DNA of 64,000 bases from Aquimarina megaterium XH134. Lineage in GTDB: Bacteria > Bacteroidota > Bacteroidia > Flavobacteriales > Flavobacteriaceae. The stretch lies in assembly GCF_000520975.1 (NCBI RefSeq), contig NZ_JACB01000016.1:62001-126000 (forward strand), read 5' to 3'. Below the pieces are notes generated by a model. That model was not told the origin of the DNA, did no database searches, and saw nothing but the letters and a program-made list of their open reading frames with translations. How positions within the stretch are numbered: the first letter of the stretch is position 1; each line of letters begins with the position of its first letter. A program made the position numbers and the translations under genes. Below, piece by piece: positions 19,211-27,844 of the stretch.

Positions 19211-20465
19211 TATTCCTATTACGAGACCTACGTTTTTTATTACCTCGATTATTTGATTTATTTGTTTTATCAGAATTCCCTTCTTTTGATTTGTTTGAAA
19301 CTGCCACTTGTTTCTCTGAAGATCTCTTGTTTTTATTTTTTCTTTTGTTACGATTTCTTCTTTTACTACGTTTGGGCTGATCAAATCGCGTTAAGCTATC
19401 TTGTCCTACAACGTTCTCAAAATCTGTTTTAGTATCTTCTATTAATTCTGAAGCAAAATCTTCTAAGCTTGCTACTTTTTCATTGTTCTTATTTGCCGCA
19501 ATAATTTCATTAACATCTTCGGTAGATATTCTGTGCCAATTCATCCATTCGCCTTCATAGGCATACCACAATAATCCTTTAAAAATATCTATTTTTTGAC
19601 ACACAGCAGTCCCTTTATCTGTTCGAAGCTTTATATCTGTTTTAGGAAAATTATTAAGTGCATCAATATATGCATCTAATTCATAATTAAGACAACATTT
19701 TAGTTTTCCGCATTGACCGGCTAGTTTTTGCGGATTTAAAGATAATTGTTGATACCTAGCTGCACTAGTATTTACCGATCTAAAATCGGTAAGCCAGGTA
19801 GAACAACATAGTTCCCGCCCACAGGACCCTATACCTCCTAACCGTGCGGCTTCTTGCCTAAAACCTACTTGTCGCATTTCTATACGAGTATTAAACTCGT
19901 GTGCAAATTCTTTTATTAACTGCCTAAAATCCACTCGCTCTTCTGCTGTGTAATAAAAAGTAGCTTTAGATCCATCTCCCTGAAATTCGATATCAGAAAT
20001 TTTCATTTGCAGCTCTAATCTAATTGCGATTTCACGAGCACGAACCTTCATAGCTTCTTCTCTGTCGCGAGCTTTCTGCCATATATCAATATCTTTTTGA
20101 GATGCTTTCCGATATACTTTTTTTATGTCTTCACTATCAAGTTCTACTTTCTTTTTTTTCATCTGGATACGAACTAACTCTCCAGTAAGAGTAACAATTC
20201 CTACATCATGACCAGGAGAGGACTCTGTTGCAACAATATCCCCAATGCTTAAAGAAAGATTTTCTGTATTTTTAAAGAAGTTTTTTCTACCATTCTTAAA
20301 TCGTATTTCAACATAAGAAAAAGGTAATGATCCACTAGGAAGTGACATATTGGATAACCAATCGAAAACTGTTAATTTATTGCAACCATCTGTACCACAG
20401 GTACCATTATTCTTACAACCCTTGGGTTGCCCGTCTTTTGCGGAGGAACAACTGTTACACCCCAT
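19197..20465 (-). CDS. ricT: PSP1-domain protein RicT
   Basis: 422 residues. A cysteine-rich N-terminus (four CxxC-like elements within residues 3-29) precedes the PSP1 core, with the signature cysteines GSCGRELCCSTW and CGKLKCCLNYE at about 215-255. The last 70 residues are strongly basic and rich in K, R, N and S, without predicted structure, and could bind RNA. RicT in Bacillus works with RicA and RicF in an iron-sulphur complex that assists RNase Y. The role in Bacteroidota is not established. Confidence 0.88.
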   Translation of the reverse strand: MGCNSCSSAKDGQPKGCKNNGTCGTDGCNKLTVFDWLSNMSLPSGSLPFSYVEIRFKNGRKNFFKNTENLSLSIGDIVATESSPGHDVGIVTLTGELVRIQMKKKKVELDSEDIKKVYRKASQKDIDIWQKARDREEAMKVRAREIAIRLELQMKISDIEFQGDGSKATFYYTAEERVDFRQLIKEFAHEFNTRIEMRQVGFRQEAARLGGIGSCGRELCCSTWLTDFRSVNTSAARYQQLSLNPQKLAGQCGKLKCCLNYELDAYIDALNNFPKTDIKLRTDKGTAVCQKIDIFKGLLWYAYEGEWMNWHRISTEDVNEIIAANKNNEKVASLEDFASELIEDTKTDFENVVGQDSLTRFDQPKRSKRRNRNKRKNKNKRSSEKQVAVSNKSKEGNSDKTNKSNNRGNKKRRSRNRNNDKT

Positions 20466-20626
20466 ATTTTTTATCTATATTGAAATTTGTCTGCGATCAT
20501 AATCGCAACAAATATGGTTCTTACTAAAGTTAGAAATATATCATTTCTAACGTATCAATCGTTAAAGATACTATGAAATGAGGATAAAAAAAACTATCTG
20601 CTATAGTATCTTCACCTTTTTAGGTG

Positions 20627-21658
20627 TTACTTTTTATATTTTAATGCTTCAGAACGACCTTTTTTAAAGATTTTATTACTATTTCCTTTTCCTTTTCGCA
20701 GTGCTTTTTGTTCTTCAAATGATAGTCTATTAACTTCCATACATTCTTTCGAACAACAGTTTTCTAGCTCTGCCGCGCAATTTTCACATTGTATAAACAA
20801 TAGATGACATGCTTCATTTTCGCAATTCACATGGGTATCACACGGGGCACCACATTGATGACAACTAGCTATTACATCTTCAGAAATACGCTCTGCTCTT
20901 CTATGATCAAATACAAAGTTTTTACCCAAAAATTTATTTTCTAAACCCTGAGCTTCGACTTGTCTTGCATATTCTATAATACCTCCTTCTAATTGAAATA
21001 CATTTTTAAATCCTTTATGCTTATAATATGCACTGGCTTTCTCACAGCGTATACCTCCGGTGCAGTACATTACAAGTTTTTTATCTTCTTTATGATCTTT
21101 AAGATCTTCTTCGATAATATCCAAAGAGTCTCTAAACGTATCTACATCTGGTGTAACAGCTCCTTTAAAATGGCCTATTTCACTTTCGTAATGATTACGC
21201 ATATCGACCAGTACCGTATCAGGATCTTCGATAAGTTCATTAAATGCAGAAGCATCAACATGTACTCCTTTGTTGGTAACATCAAATGTGTTATCATTTA
21301 ATCCATCGGCTACAATCTTTTTACGAACTTTTACTTTTAGCTTCAAAAAGGATTTTGCGTCTTGCTCTCTTGCGATATTAAGGCGTACGTTTTCTAGAAA
21401 AGAAATACTATCCAGGTGTTTTTTAAAAGCCTCAAAATTAGGTGCTGGGACAGATAATTGCCCATTTATACCTTCTTTGGCCACATAAATACGACCCAAA
21501 ACCTCGAGTTCGTTCCAATGAATAAAAAGATGATTTCTAAAAATTTGTGGATTACCAATATGTGCATATGCGTAGAAAGATAGCGTAAGTCGGTCTGTAC
21601 CGGCTTCATCGATAAGAGCTGCTCTTTCTTTTGCACTTAATTTGTTGTACAGTTGCAT
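20627..21658 (-). CDS. trhO: tRNA uridine(34) hydroxylase, rhodanese-type
   Basis: 343 residues from the ATG at 21658 (MQLYNKLSAKER); a longer frame from 21724 would add an AT-rich, hydrophobic piece outside the family. An N-terminal acylphosphatase-like domain is followed by a rhodanese domain with the active-site loop CTGGIRC, catalytic C199. The C-terminus carries a cysteine cluster (CHQCGAPCDTHVNCENEACH, then CENCAAELENCC) that probably binds metal. TrhO (YceA) hydroxylates U34 of certain tRNAs in the cytoplasm. Confidence 0.92.
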   Translation of the reverse strand: MQLYNKLSAKERAALIDEAGTDRLTLSFYAYAHIGNPQIFRNHLFIHWNELEVLGRIYVAKEGINGQLSVPAPNFEAFKKHLDSISFLENVRLNIAREQDAKSFLKLKVKVRKKIVADGLNDNTFDVTNKGVHVDASAFNELIEDPDTVLVDMRNHYESEIGHFKGAVTPDVDTFRDSLDIIEEDLKDHKEDKKLVMYCTGGIRCEKASAYYKHKGFKNVFQLEGGIIEYARQVEAQGLENKFLGKNFVFDHRRAERISEDVIASCHQCGAPCDTHVNCENEACHLLFIQCENCAAELENCCSKECMEVNRLSFEEQKALRKGKGNSNKIFKKGRSEALKYKK

Positions 21659-21943
21659 GCTATACTTACGTTTTAAGTTAGCCCCAAACAATATATATAT
21701 GGGGTAAAAGAAATTTTTTGGCAAAAATACAAATCATAAAGTAATATCCAAAAACTGCTTATTTGAGTTTGTGAATGGTCAAACTCTAATCTTATTTTTT
21801 TGTTAAAAAAATCTCAGTCCTGAAAAATGGAACTCGCAACCTATACTTTTATCTGAAGTAATTCATCTTTTCGCGAAAGATTGACACAAACCTTGAGTGT
21901 CATTAAATGTTCAGGGAACATAAATTCTTTAAAAGAAATTATA

Positions 21944-22108
21944 ATGAAAAGCTTAAAAAACCTAATGGGCGCAAAAGTGCTTAACAAAAGACAACAACAA
22001 ATCATTAGTGGTGGGTATATTACGGGAAGCGGTAATTGTGACGATTATTCTGCAATTCCATTATGCAAACCTAGAGACACAGATAATTCAGATAATGCAA
22101 ATCAATAA
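21944..22108 (+). CDS. Small peptide with double-glycine leader (RiPP/bacteriocin-like precursor)
   Basis: 54 residues from the ATG at 21944; the frame is open to 21881 but only through a weaker upstream start. The leader MKSLKNLMGAKVLNKRQQQ is amphipathic and ends in IISGGY, the double-glycine cleavage pattern used by C39-peptidase ABC exporters. The core after GG is about 29 residues, polar and acidic, with two cysteines (NCDDYS and PLCKPRD). This fits Bacteroidota GG-leader precursors. No modification enzyme, exporter or immunity gene is adjacent. A strong terminator follows at 22127. Confidence 0.7.
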   Translation: MKSLKNLMGAKVLNKRQQQIISGGYITGSGNCDDYSAIPLCKPRDTDNSDNANQ

Positions 22109-22126
22109 ATTCTAATTTCTGAATAT

Positions 22127-22164
22127 AAAAAATGCCTTGAAACTTATTCCAAGGCATTTTTTTT
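22127..22164 (+). terminator. Strong rho-independent terminator
   Basis: Arms AAAATGCCTTG and CAAGGCATTTT followed by further T. It directly follows the GG-leader peptide gene, so that gene has its own transcript. Confidence 0.85.
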
Positions 22165-22527
22165 GGGCTAATTCGTTATTAAATAATTTAACGATTAAAA
22201 AATATAATAACGAAGCTAGCCACCTTCTACTATACAATTACTGATTTTAGTAATTGTGCAGCCATCAAGATTATGTCTTACGACCTTTTTAAGAAATTTC
22301 ATCTCTCTCTTTCCTTCTGCTTTTGTTCATGTTTGCTTTTTATGTAGATGCTATAAAAACAAAAGGGTTGCGCTATACTCTTGAAAAAAAATGTAATCGA
22401 TGTCTAGTACAGGTTTAAAAACTCCAAATCTTAAGATAAAATACAGGTAATTGTTGTTAATAACGATTTTAGAATCCATATCCCAACTACAAAAAGAAAT
22501 AGTACTTTAGCAAAAAGTTTATTACCA
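22165..22527. other. Intergenic region before recA
   Basis: 363 bases. It contains a 9-base inverted repeat (TCGTTATTA near 22173 and its complement near 22205), a perfect 8-base hairpin ACAATTAC/GTAATTGT at 22234-22257, and a possible 28-residue peptide gene on the minus strand (22216-22302). The last 100 bases probably hold the recA promoter, though no clear TTG/TAnnTTTG pair was found. Confidence 0.4.
22216..22302 (-). CDS. Possible 28-residue peptide ending in EGG
   Basis: ATG at 22302, stop TAG at 22218-22216. The start is preceded at a good distance by GGAAAGAGAGAG, a rare purine-rich ribosome-site-like sequence for this genome. The product begins MKFLKKVVRHNLDGC, contains two cysteines (residues 15 and 23) and ends NCIVEGG. 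The amphipathic basic start and paired cysteines would suit a secreted or modified peptide. It lies opposite and close to the GG-leader peptide gene. No homologue is known to me, and at this length it could be chance. Confidence 0.3.
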   Translation of the reverse strand: MKFLKKVVRHNLDGCTITKISNCIVEGG

Positions 22528-23565
22528 ATGTCAAATCCCGATATATTTGAACAACAAATGAGTACAGAGAAAGACGCAAAATTAAAAGCATTAAAACTTA
22601 CCCTTGATAAATTAGATAAAGCCTACGGAAAAGGAACTGTAATGAAGATGAGTGACAGTTCTGTACAAGAAGTAGACGTAATCCCTACAGGCTCTCTTGG
22701 TTTAGACCTTGCATTAGGTGTTGGTGGGTATCCTAGAGGAAGAGTCGTTGAAATCTACGGACCAGAATCTTCTGGTAAAACAACACTTACTTTACATGCC
22801 ATTGCACAGGCACAAAAGGCTGGAGGTATTGCAGCATTTATTGATGCAGAGCATGCTTTTGATCGTTTTTATGCAGAAAAATTAGGTGTTGATATAGATA
22901 ATTTAATTATTTCTCAACCAGATCATGGGGAACAGGCTTTAGAAATTGCTGATAACCTGATCAGGTCTGGAGCTATCGATATTATCGTTATTGATTCTGT
23001 GGCAGCACTTACTCCTAAAAGTGAAATTGAAGGTGAAATGGGAGATTCTAAAATGGGACTTCATGCACGATTAATGTCTCAGGCACTTCGAAAATTAACC
23101 AGTTCAATTAGCAAAACCAATTGTACCGTAATTTTTATTAATCAGCTTCGTGAAAAAATCGGAGTAATGTTTGGAAATCCTGAAACGACGACTGGTGGTA
23201 ACGCTCTAAAATTTTATGCTTCGGTACGTTTAGATATTCGTCGTTCTACACAAATCAAAAATAGTAATAGTGAGGTACAAGGAAACAAAACACGGGTTAA
23301 AGTAGTAAAAAACAAAGTAGCACCGCCTTTTAGAACTGCAGAATTTGATATCATGTATGGAGAGGGTATTTCTAAAAACGGAGAAATTATTGATATTGGT
23401 GTAGACTACGAGATTATCAAGAAAAGTGGTTCCTGGTTTAGCTATCAAGACACCAAATTAGGACAAGGACGAGATGCAGTGAAATCTTTACTTAATGATA
23501 ATCCAGAGCTTATGGAAGAACTTGAACAAAAAATCAAGGAAGCCATAAAAATTGCAAAAGAATAA
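22528..23565 (+). CDS. recA: Recombinase A
   Basis: 345 residues. Walker [10 protein letters not shown] is at residues 78-86, the IDAEHAFD and [20 protein letters not shown] blocks are intact, and loop L2 ([20 protein letters not shown]) is present. The alternative start would be the ATG 33 bases downstream ([13 protein letters not shown]), close to the start of many relatives. It catalyses strand exchange and SOS induction. A perfect terminator follows. Confidence 0.97.
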   Translation: MSNPDIFEQQMSTEKDAKLKALKLTLDKLDKAYGKGTVMKMSDSSVQEVDVIPTGSLGLDLALGVGGYPRGRVVEIYGPESSGKTTLTLHAIAQAQKAGGIAAFIDAEHAFDRFYAEKLGVDIDNLIISQPDHGEQALEIADNLIRSGAIDIIVIDSVAALTPKSEIEGEMGDSKMGLHARLMSQALRKLTSSISKTNCTVIFINQLREKIGVMFGNPETTTGGNALKFYASVRLDIRRSTQIKNSNSEVQGNKTRVKVVKNKVAPPFRTAEFDIMYGEGISKNGEIIDIGVDYEIIKKSGSWFSYQDTKLGQGRDAVKSLLNDNPELMEELEQKIKEAIKIAKE

Positions 23566-23586
23566 AACTTTCTTAATAAAAATATT

Positions 23587-23613
23587 AAAATCCCGAAGCT
23601 TCGGGATTTTTTT
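23587..23613 (+). terminator. recA terminator
   Basis: Perfect palindrome with AAAATCCCGAAG and CTTCGGGATTTT arms followed by TTT, 21 bases after the recA stop. Confidence 0.88.
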
Positions 23614-23692
23614 ATACCTTAAAAGCAACCTTATCTACATTAGAGCATCTACCTAATGGATAGGTTATACGATCTCTCAAAACCCCAAGAAA

Positions 23693-24109
23693 ATGAGAAG
23701 GATAAAAATAGTTTTAACATTTTTTCTTGTAGTTATCTTAACTGGATGTTCTGATGACGACAATGGAACAAGTTTCTTTTATGAATTAGCTACTGTACAG
23801 GAAGTTTCACTGCCCGATCAGTTTAATCGAGAAGAAGTATACACAATTACTGTATCTTACTACAGACCAACTGATTGTCATTCTTTTGCAGGATTTGATT
23901 ATGACAGACTAGGAAATGAACGAACGGTATCTGTAGTTAATTTGGTAGTTAATAGAGGTAATTGTAACGATTTAGAAACAACAGATCTAGTCGAAGTGTC
24001 TTTTGATTTTTTGGTAGGAAATGAAGATTCTTACATCTTTAGATTCTGGCAAGGAAGAAACGAAAATGGAGATAATCAATTTTTAACTGTAGAAGTACCT
24101 GTATTATAA
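23693..24109 (+). CDS. Small lipoprotein with surface-export-like signal
   Basis: 138 residues. The SPII signal ends LTGC, followed by SDDDNG. A Cys followed by Ser and several acidic residues resembles the lipoprotein export signal that directs lipoproteins to the cell surface in Flavobacterium, so surface exposure is likely. The rest is predicted to be beta-rich (VYTITVSYYRPTDCHSFAGF) with three further cysteines. The function is not recognised. It lies 46 bases before the ECF sigma gene and could belong to its regulon or transcript. Confidence 0.75.
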   Translation: MRRIKIVLTFFLVVILTGCSDDDNGTSFFYELATVQEVSLPDQFNREEVYTITVSYYRPTDCHSFAGFDYDRLGNERTVSVVNLVVNRGNCNDLETTDLVEVSFDFLVGNEDSYIFRFWQGRNENGDNQFLTVEVPVL

Positions 24110-24155
24110 ATTATACCCATTTTCTAATGCATAAAAATGGGTAAACTAAAAATAG

Positions 24156-24713
24156 TTGTTAGTGGGTTTAGACCAACTCATAAAAAGATGTAAGAAAAAA
24201 AATGCTCAGGCGCAAGAACAATTGTATAGATTATACAGCAGTAAATTGTTTTCGATTTGCTTAAAATATTCTAGTGATGCTTCGAGTGCAGAAGACACCT
24301 TGCAAGATGCTTTTATAACCATTTTTGATAAAATCGGTCAATATAAAAACCAAGGCTCTTTTGAAGGGTGGATAAAACGAGTAACTATTAATACAGCATT
24401 ACAGAAATATCGAAAACAAAAAGTTTTTGATATCATTAATGAAGAACAGATTGAAGAAGTTGAAGTTGAAGTAGATGAAGAAGAGATCTCGCTGGATTAT
24501 CTTTTAGAGATTATACAGCAACTACCCGATCGATATCGATTAGTATTTAATCTTTATGTGTTAGACGGTTATTCTCACAAAGAAGTTGCAGAGATGTTAG
24601 AGATATCTGTAGGAACTTCTAAATCTAATCTGGCGAGAGCAAGAAATATTTTAAAAGAAAAATTACAAACCAACCAAGAGCTTTATGTTCGACCAATTGA
24701 AGAACGAAGATGA
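24156..24713 (+). CDS. ECF-type RNA polymerase sigma factor
   Basis: 185 residues. Region 2 is visible as AQEQLYRLYSSKLFSICLKY then AEDTLQDAFITIF and GWIKRVTINTA. Region 4 is LPDRYRLVFNLYVLDGYSHKEVAEML, then SKSNLARARNILKEKL. No ATG is available after the in-frame stop at 24153, so the start must be TTG at 24156 or GTG at 24162. The stop overlaps the next start by four bases (ATGA), which couples it to its presumed anti-sigma factor. Confidence 0.9.
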   Translation: MLVGLDQLIKRCKKKNAQAQEQLYRLYSSKLFSICLKYSSDASSAEDTLQDAFITIFDKIGQYKNQGSFEGWIKRVTINTALQKYRKQKVFDIINEEQIEEVEVEVDEEEISLDYLLEIIQQLPDRYRLVFNLYVLDGYSHKEVAEMLEISVGTSKSNLARARNILKEKLQTNQELYVRPIEERR

Positions 24714-26314
24714 GTGATAAAAAAAATATAGATCGTTTATTTCAGGAAAAATTCAAGGATTTTGAAGTCATTCCCGATGAAATAGTTTGGGAAAAAATAA
24801 AGGCACGCCAAAATAAAAACAAAAAAAGAATTTTTCTGATACCATTTTGGTATAGAGTTGCGGGTGTTGCAGCATTAATTGCACTTATATTTGGCATAAG
24901 CTCCCTACCGTTTAATACTAATGATCTACAACAAAATGATACCATCACCGATTCTGATACTCAAAACATAATTGAACATACAAAAACGACACCTAACAAG
25001 CAGGTCAAACCTCTTATAGAAGATGTTATAGTCACTTCAGAAGAAAAAGAAACCAATCCCGCTAATCAAAAAACAGAAAATACTAATCTTGATCAAGACA
25101 ATGATGCTGGTCAACATAATTATTTTGAGCCATCTGCTACAAAAGAAAATGCGGTTGCTAAAACTCTGGAGCAAGTACCTTCTCAACCCAAAAATGATGA
25201 TGAATTGGACCCTACCTTCCATTCTGCCACTAAGAATCCAATAGTGAGTCATCCTGCAACAAATAATAACAATACAGCACAAATCTCTTCTAAGCAAAAA
25301 GAAGACCCTATTGTTACGCAAGAGAACACAATCGAGAAAACTACTATTGCTAATCAACAGGATAAAAAGTCTATTTCAGAAAAAGAACATCCTCTTTTTA
25401 CAGCACCTAATGAGAAAAGTAACACAAACACTCAAAGTTTGGCAGAAAAGAGCGTTGATAATGATATAAAAAACAAAACTCCCGAAGAAGATGTTGAGAA
25501 CACAAATGACAATGGTAAGAAATCTATCTTTGATGTTATAAATAAAGACGAGGAAGAAGAAATAGCTGAAGAATCCACATCAACCAAAAAATGGAATGTT
25601 GCGCCTAATGTCGCCCCTGTATATTATAGTTCTATCGGAAGCGGATCTTCGATCGATGCTCAATTTGCAGATAATAATAAAAACGGACAAGTAAATATGA
25701 GTTATGGTGTGCATGTTTCTTATGCCATAAACAAAAGATTTAGTGTGCGTTCTGGAGTAAACAAAGTAGATCTTAGTTATAATACCGAAGGTGTTGGTTT
25801 TTCTCCATCGGCAGTTGGGCAAAACCTAGAAAATGTAAGCTATAATTCTACCGCTGGAGCAATTTTGATTTCTGACATCGGAAACGTAAGAAACACAGAT
25901 CTCGGATCTGAATTTTCGGATCTTAATAGAAATGCGATAGAACAAAAACAAAATGTAGGATTACTTAACCAAAGTATTGCCTATCTAGAAGTCCCTGTTG
26001 AAATGAAATATGCTTTGGTTGATAAAAAAATTGGAGTAAATATGATTGGAGGTATAAGTACATTATTCTTACAGGACAACGAAATTTCTATAGAGGCTGG
26101 TGATTTTGAAACTCCTATAGGAGAGGCCAACAATCTTAACGATGTAAGTTTTAGTGGTAATATAGGGGTGGGTGTCGATTATAAAATATCAGATCAATTT
26201 GAGATTAATCTTGAGCCAATTTTTAAATATCAGTTTAATGCCTTTAATGATAATGCCAATAATTTTAAACCATACTATTTTGGGGTATACACTGGAGTAA
26301 GTATCAAATTTTAA
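24710..26314 (+). CDS. Anti-sigma factor fused to outer-membrane beta-barrel (dual-membrane-spanning type)
   Basis: 534 residues in three parts. Residues 1-45 are a charged cytoplasmic segment (DRLFQEKFKDFEVIPDEIVW), a common opening in Bacteroidota anti-sigma proteins. Residues about 46-66 form a single membrane helix (VAGVAALIALIFGIS). Residues about 70-295 are a long low-complexity linker rich in N, T, K, E, Q and D. The last 235 residues are beta-rich with alternating aromatic/hydrophobic strands (VNMSYGVHVSYAINKRFSVRSG; C-terminus FGVYTGVSIKF ending in Phe), like PorT-type barrels. The protein would thus run from cytoplasm to outer membrane, as described for the Dma anti-sigma factors of Bacteroides. 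Direct sigma binding is inferred from the overlap with the sigma gene. Confidence 0.78.
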   Translation: MSDKKNIDRLFQEKFKDFEVIPDEIVWEKIKARQNKNKKRIFLIPFWYRVAGVAALIALIFGISSLPFNTNDLQQNDTITDSDTQNIIEHTKTTPNKQVKPLIEDVIVTSEEKETNPANQKTENTNLDQDNDAGQHNYFEPSATKENAVAKTLEQVPSQPKNDDELDPTFHSATKNPIVSHPATNNNNTAQISSKQKEDPIVTQENTIEKTTIANQQDKKSISEKEHPLFTAPNEKSNTNTQSLAEKSVDNDIKNKTPEEDVENTNDNGKKSIFDVINKDEEEEIAEESTSTKKWNVAPNVAPVYYSSIGSGSSIDAQFADNNKNGQVNMSYGVHVSYAINKRFSVRSGVNKVDLSYNTEGVGFSPSAVGQNLENVSYNSTAGAILISDIGNVRNTDLGSEFSDLNRNAIEQKQNVGLLNQSIAYLEVPVEMKYALVDKKIGVNMIGGISTLFLQDNEISIEAGDFETPIGEANNLNDVSFSGNIGVGVDYKISDQFEINLEPIFKYQFNAFNDNANNFKPYYFGVYTGVSIKF

Positions 26315-26372
26315 GAACTATAAAGATTTTTTAGTTGGTTAGGTAGTTATTGCTTTAAAAGCAATGATGAAC

Positions 26373-26400
26373 AAAGCCGTTTCTGGGGAGAAACGGCTTT
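26373..26400 (+). terminator. Terminator after the sigma/anti-sigma pair
   Basis: Perfect 12-base arms AAAGCCGTTTCT and AGAAACGGCTTT around GGGG, followed by CTATTTTTTA. It can also serve the convergent gene at 26471. Confidence 0.88.
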
Positions 26401-26470
26401 CTATTTTTTAATAATGCATCATTTAATTCAATGAATTTATCTCATAAAACGTTTTTTGCTTACTTTAATA

Positions 26471-26950
26471 TTAATCAACCTGCCTAATTAATTTATAAGA
26501 AAACCCCTTGTCATCATTTCCTAAAACTGATACGAATAGTTCATTTTTATTAAGGGTTTTATATCTAATTTTTTTCGGAAAATCATGCTTCATATTCTCG
26601 AAAGAAAATAAGTTGTCTTCTGGTTGTTTTAATGTAAAAGAAATCCCTTTTCCTTCATTTTGATTCAAAACAGTTGCAATGTAAACTATATGAGCATCCA
26701 CCAGTTTTATTTCTAATTTTTCAGAAATATGTTTTTGTTTGTTTGAGATTTTAAATGCTTCTCCTACTAATTGATTGTCAGTTTTTTTCCAAATTTCATA
26801 GTTTTCTTTTCCTTCCATTTTCCAGGTTCCTATTAAGAAATCAACTTTATGTAAATTAACTTTTTGGCCATGAGCATTATGAAAGATCAATATCATCAAA
26901 ACGACACTTAGCTTTACCACCCTCATTACTTTTAATTTTATGTTTTCCAT
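26471..26950 (-). CDS. Secreted small beta-rich protein (DUF6265-like)
   Basis: 159 residues; an internal ATG at 26926 gives a more typical signal peptide (MRVVKLSVVLMILIF ending at HGQ). The mature part begins VDFLIGTWKMEGKENYEIWKK, with the GTW motif near its start as in lipocalin-like DUF6265 proteins. The function is unknown. It is the last gene of a minus-strand group with the AraC regulator (51 bases upstream) and plsC. Confidence 0.72.
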   Translation of the reverse strand: MENIKLKVMRVVKLSVVLMILIFHNAHGQKVNLHKVDFLIGTWKMEGKENYEIWKKTDNQLVGEAFKISNKQKHISEKLEIKLVDAHIVYIATVLNQNEGKGISFTLKQPEDNLFSFENMKHDFPKKIRYKTLNKNELFVSVLGNDDKGFSYKLIRQVD

Positions 26951-27001
26951 TTTTTAAAAGTAGTTTCTAAAAATTCATAACGATTGTAAAAAACCGACAT
27001 T

Positions 27002-27814
27002 TTATTTTTTCAAAAATAAATTTGCCATATTTTTTTCAGAAAACTTGTATTTATTTGGTTCTTCTCCTGTAAACTCTTTAAAATTTTTAATAAAGTGAGA
27101 TTGATCATAAAACCCAGATAGGAAAGCTACTTCTGCCCAATCTATACAACCCTTCTGAGTCAATTGAAAAATATATGAAAACCTGATAATCCTGATATAA
27201 AACTTTGGAGATAAACCTATATACATCTCAAAATAACGTTCTAAACTTCTTTCACTAATCCCAACTTTATTTTGAATCTCTTTTAGACTAAGTCTTCCTT
27301 TGTTTTTAATAATCAGTTCTACAGCATTTCTACCATTAAATCGTTTTATATTTTGTCTAGAAATAAACTTTAGGAACCAATTTTCGATGTGTTTTATTTT
27401 TTCATCAAAAGAAAGAGAACTCATAGCTACTTCTTTAATCGGTTGTAGTGTTACTAAAAGTTTTTGAGGAATCTCAATTACCTTATCTGTTAGCGTTTTC
27501 ATTTTGATATCTAATAATTCAGTGAGCGCCCAAGGTTGAAACTTGATCGCAAACATTTTTGATTTTCCTGTATTTTCAAGAAAAAAACAATTTTTGATTT
27601 GGCCTGCAATTAAATATTGGCTTTGTTGCTGCCATACTCCGTTTATATTTATTTTATAAGGATCCCCCAGATGAAAAATAAGTTCAGGGTAGCCGTCAGG
27701 AATTATCTTTTCTTTCCTCAAAGCTATATCTTCCTGATAATCAACAAGCCAAAAACTTTTTATAATCCTTAATAGTTTTGGCGATGCTTTCTTTAGGGTG
27801 TAGATTTTATCCAT
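27002..27814 (-). CDS. AraC-family transcriptional regulator
   Basis: 270 residues. The N-terminal sensor part contains KIIPDGYPELIFHLGDPY, typical of the cupin-like domain (DUF6597 type) in this AraC subgroup. The C-terminal HTH pair is complete: LSLKEIQNKVGISERSLERYF and WAEVAFLSGFYDQSHFIKNFKEFTGEEPNKYK. It starts 30 bases after plsC on the same strand and precedes a small secreted-protein gene, which is its most likely target or partner. Confidence 0.87.
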   Translation of the reverse strand: MDKIYTLKKASPKLLRIIKSFWLVDYQEDIALRKEKIIPDGYPELIFHLGDPYKININGVWQQQSQYLIAGQIKNCFFLENTGKSKMFAIKFQPWALTELLDIKMKTLTDKVIEIPQKLLVTLQPIKEVAMSSLSFDEKIKHIENWFLKFISRQNIKRFNGRNAVELIIKNKGRLSLKEIQNKVGISERSLERYFEMYIGLSPKFYIRIIRFSYIFQLTQKGCIDWAEVAFLSGFYDQSHFIKNFKEFTGEEPNKYKFSEKNMANLFLKK

Positions 27815-27844
27815 AATTGCTACTAAACAATTAGATAGCTTCGA

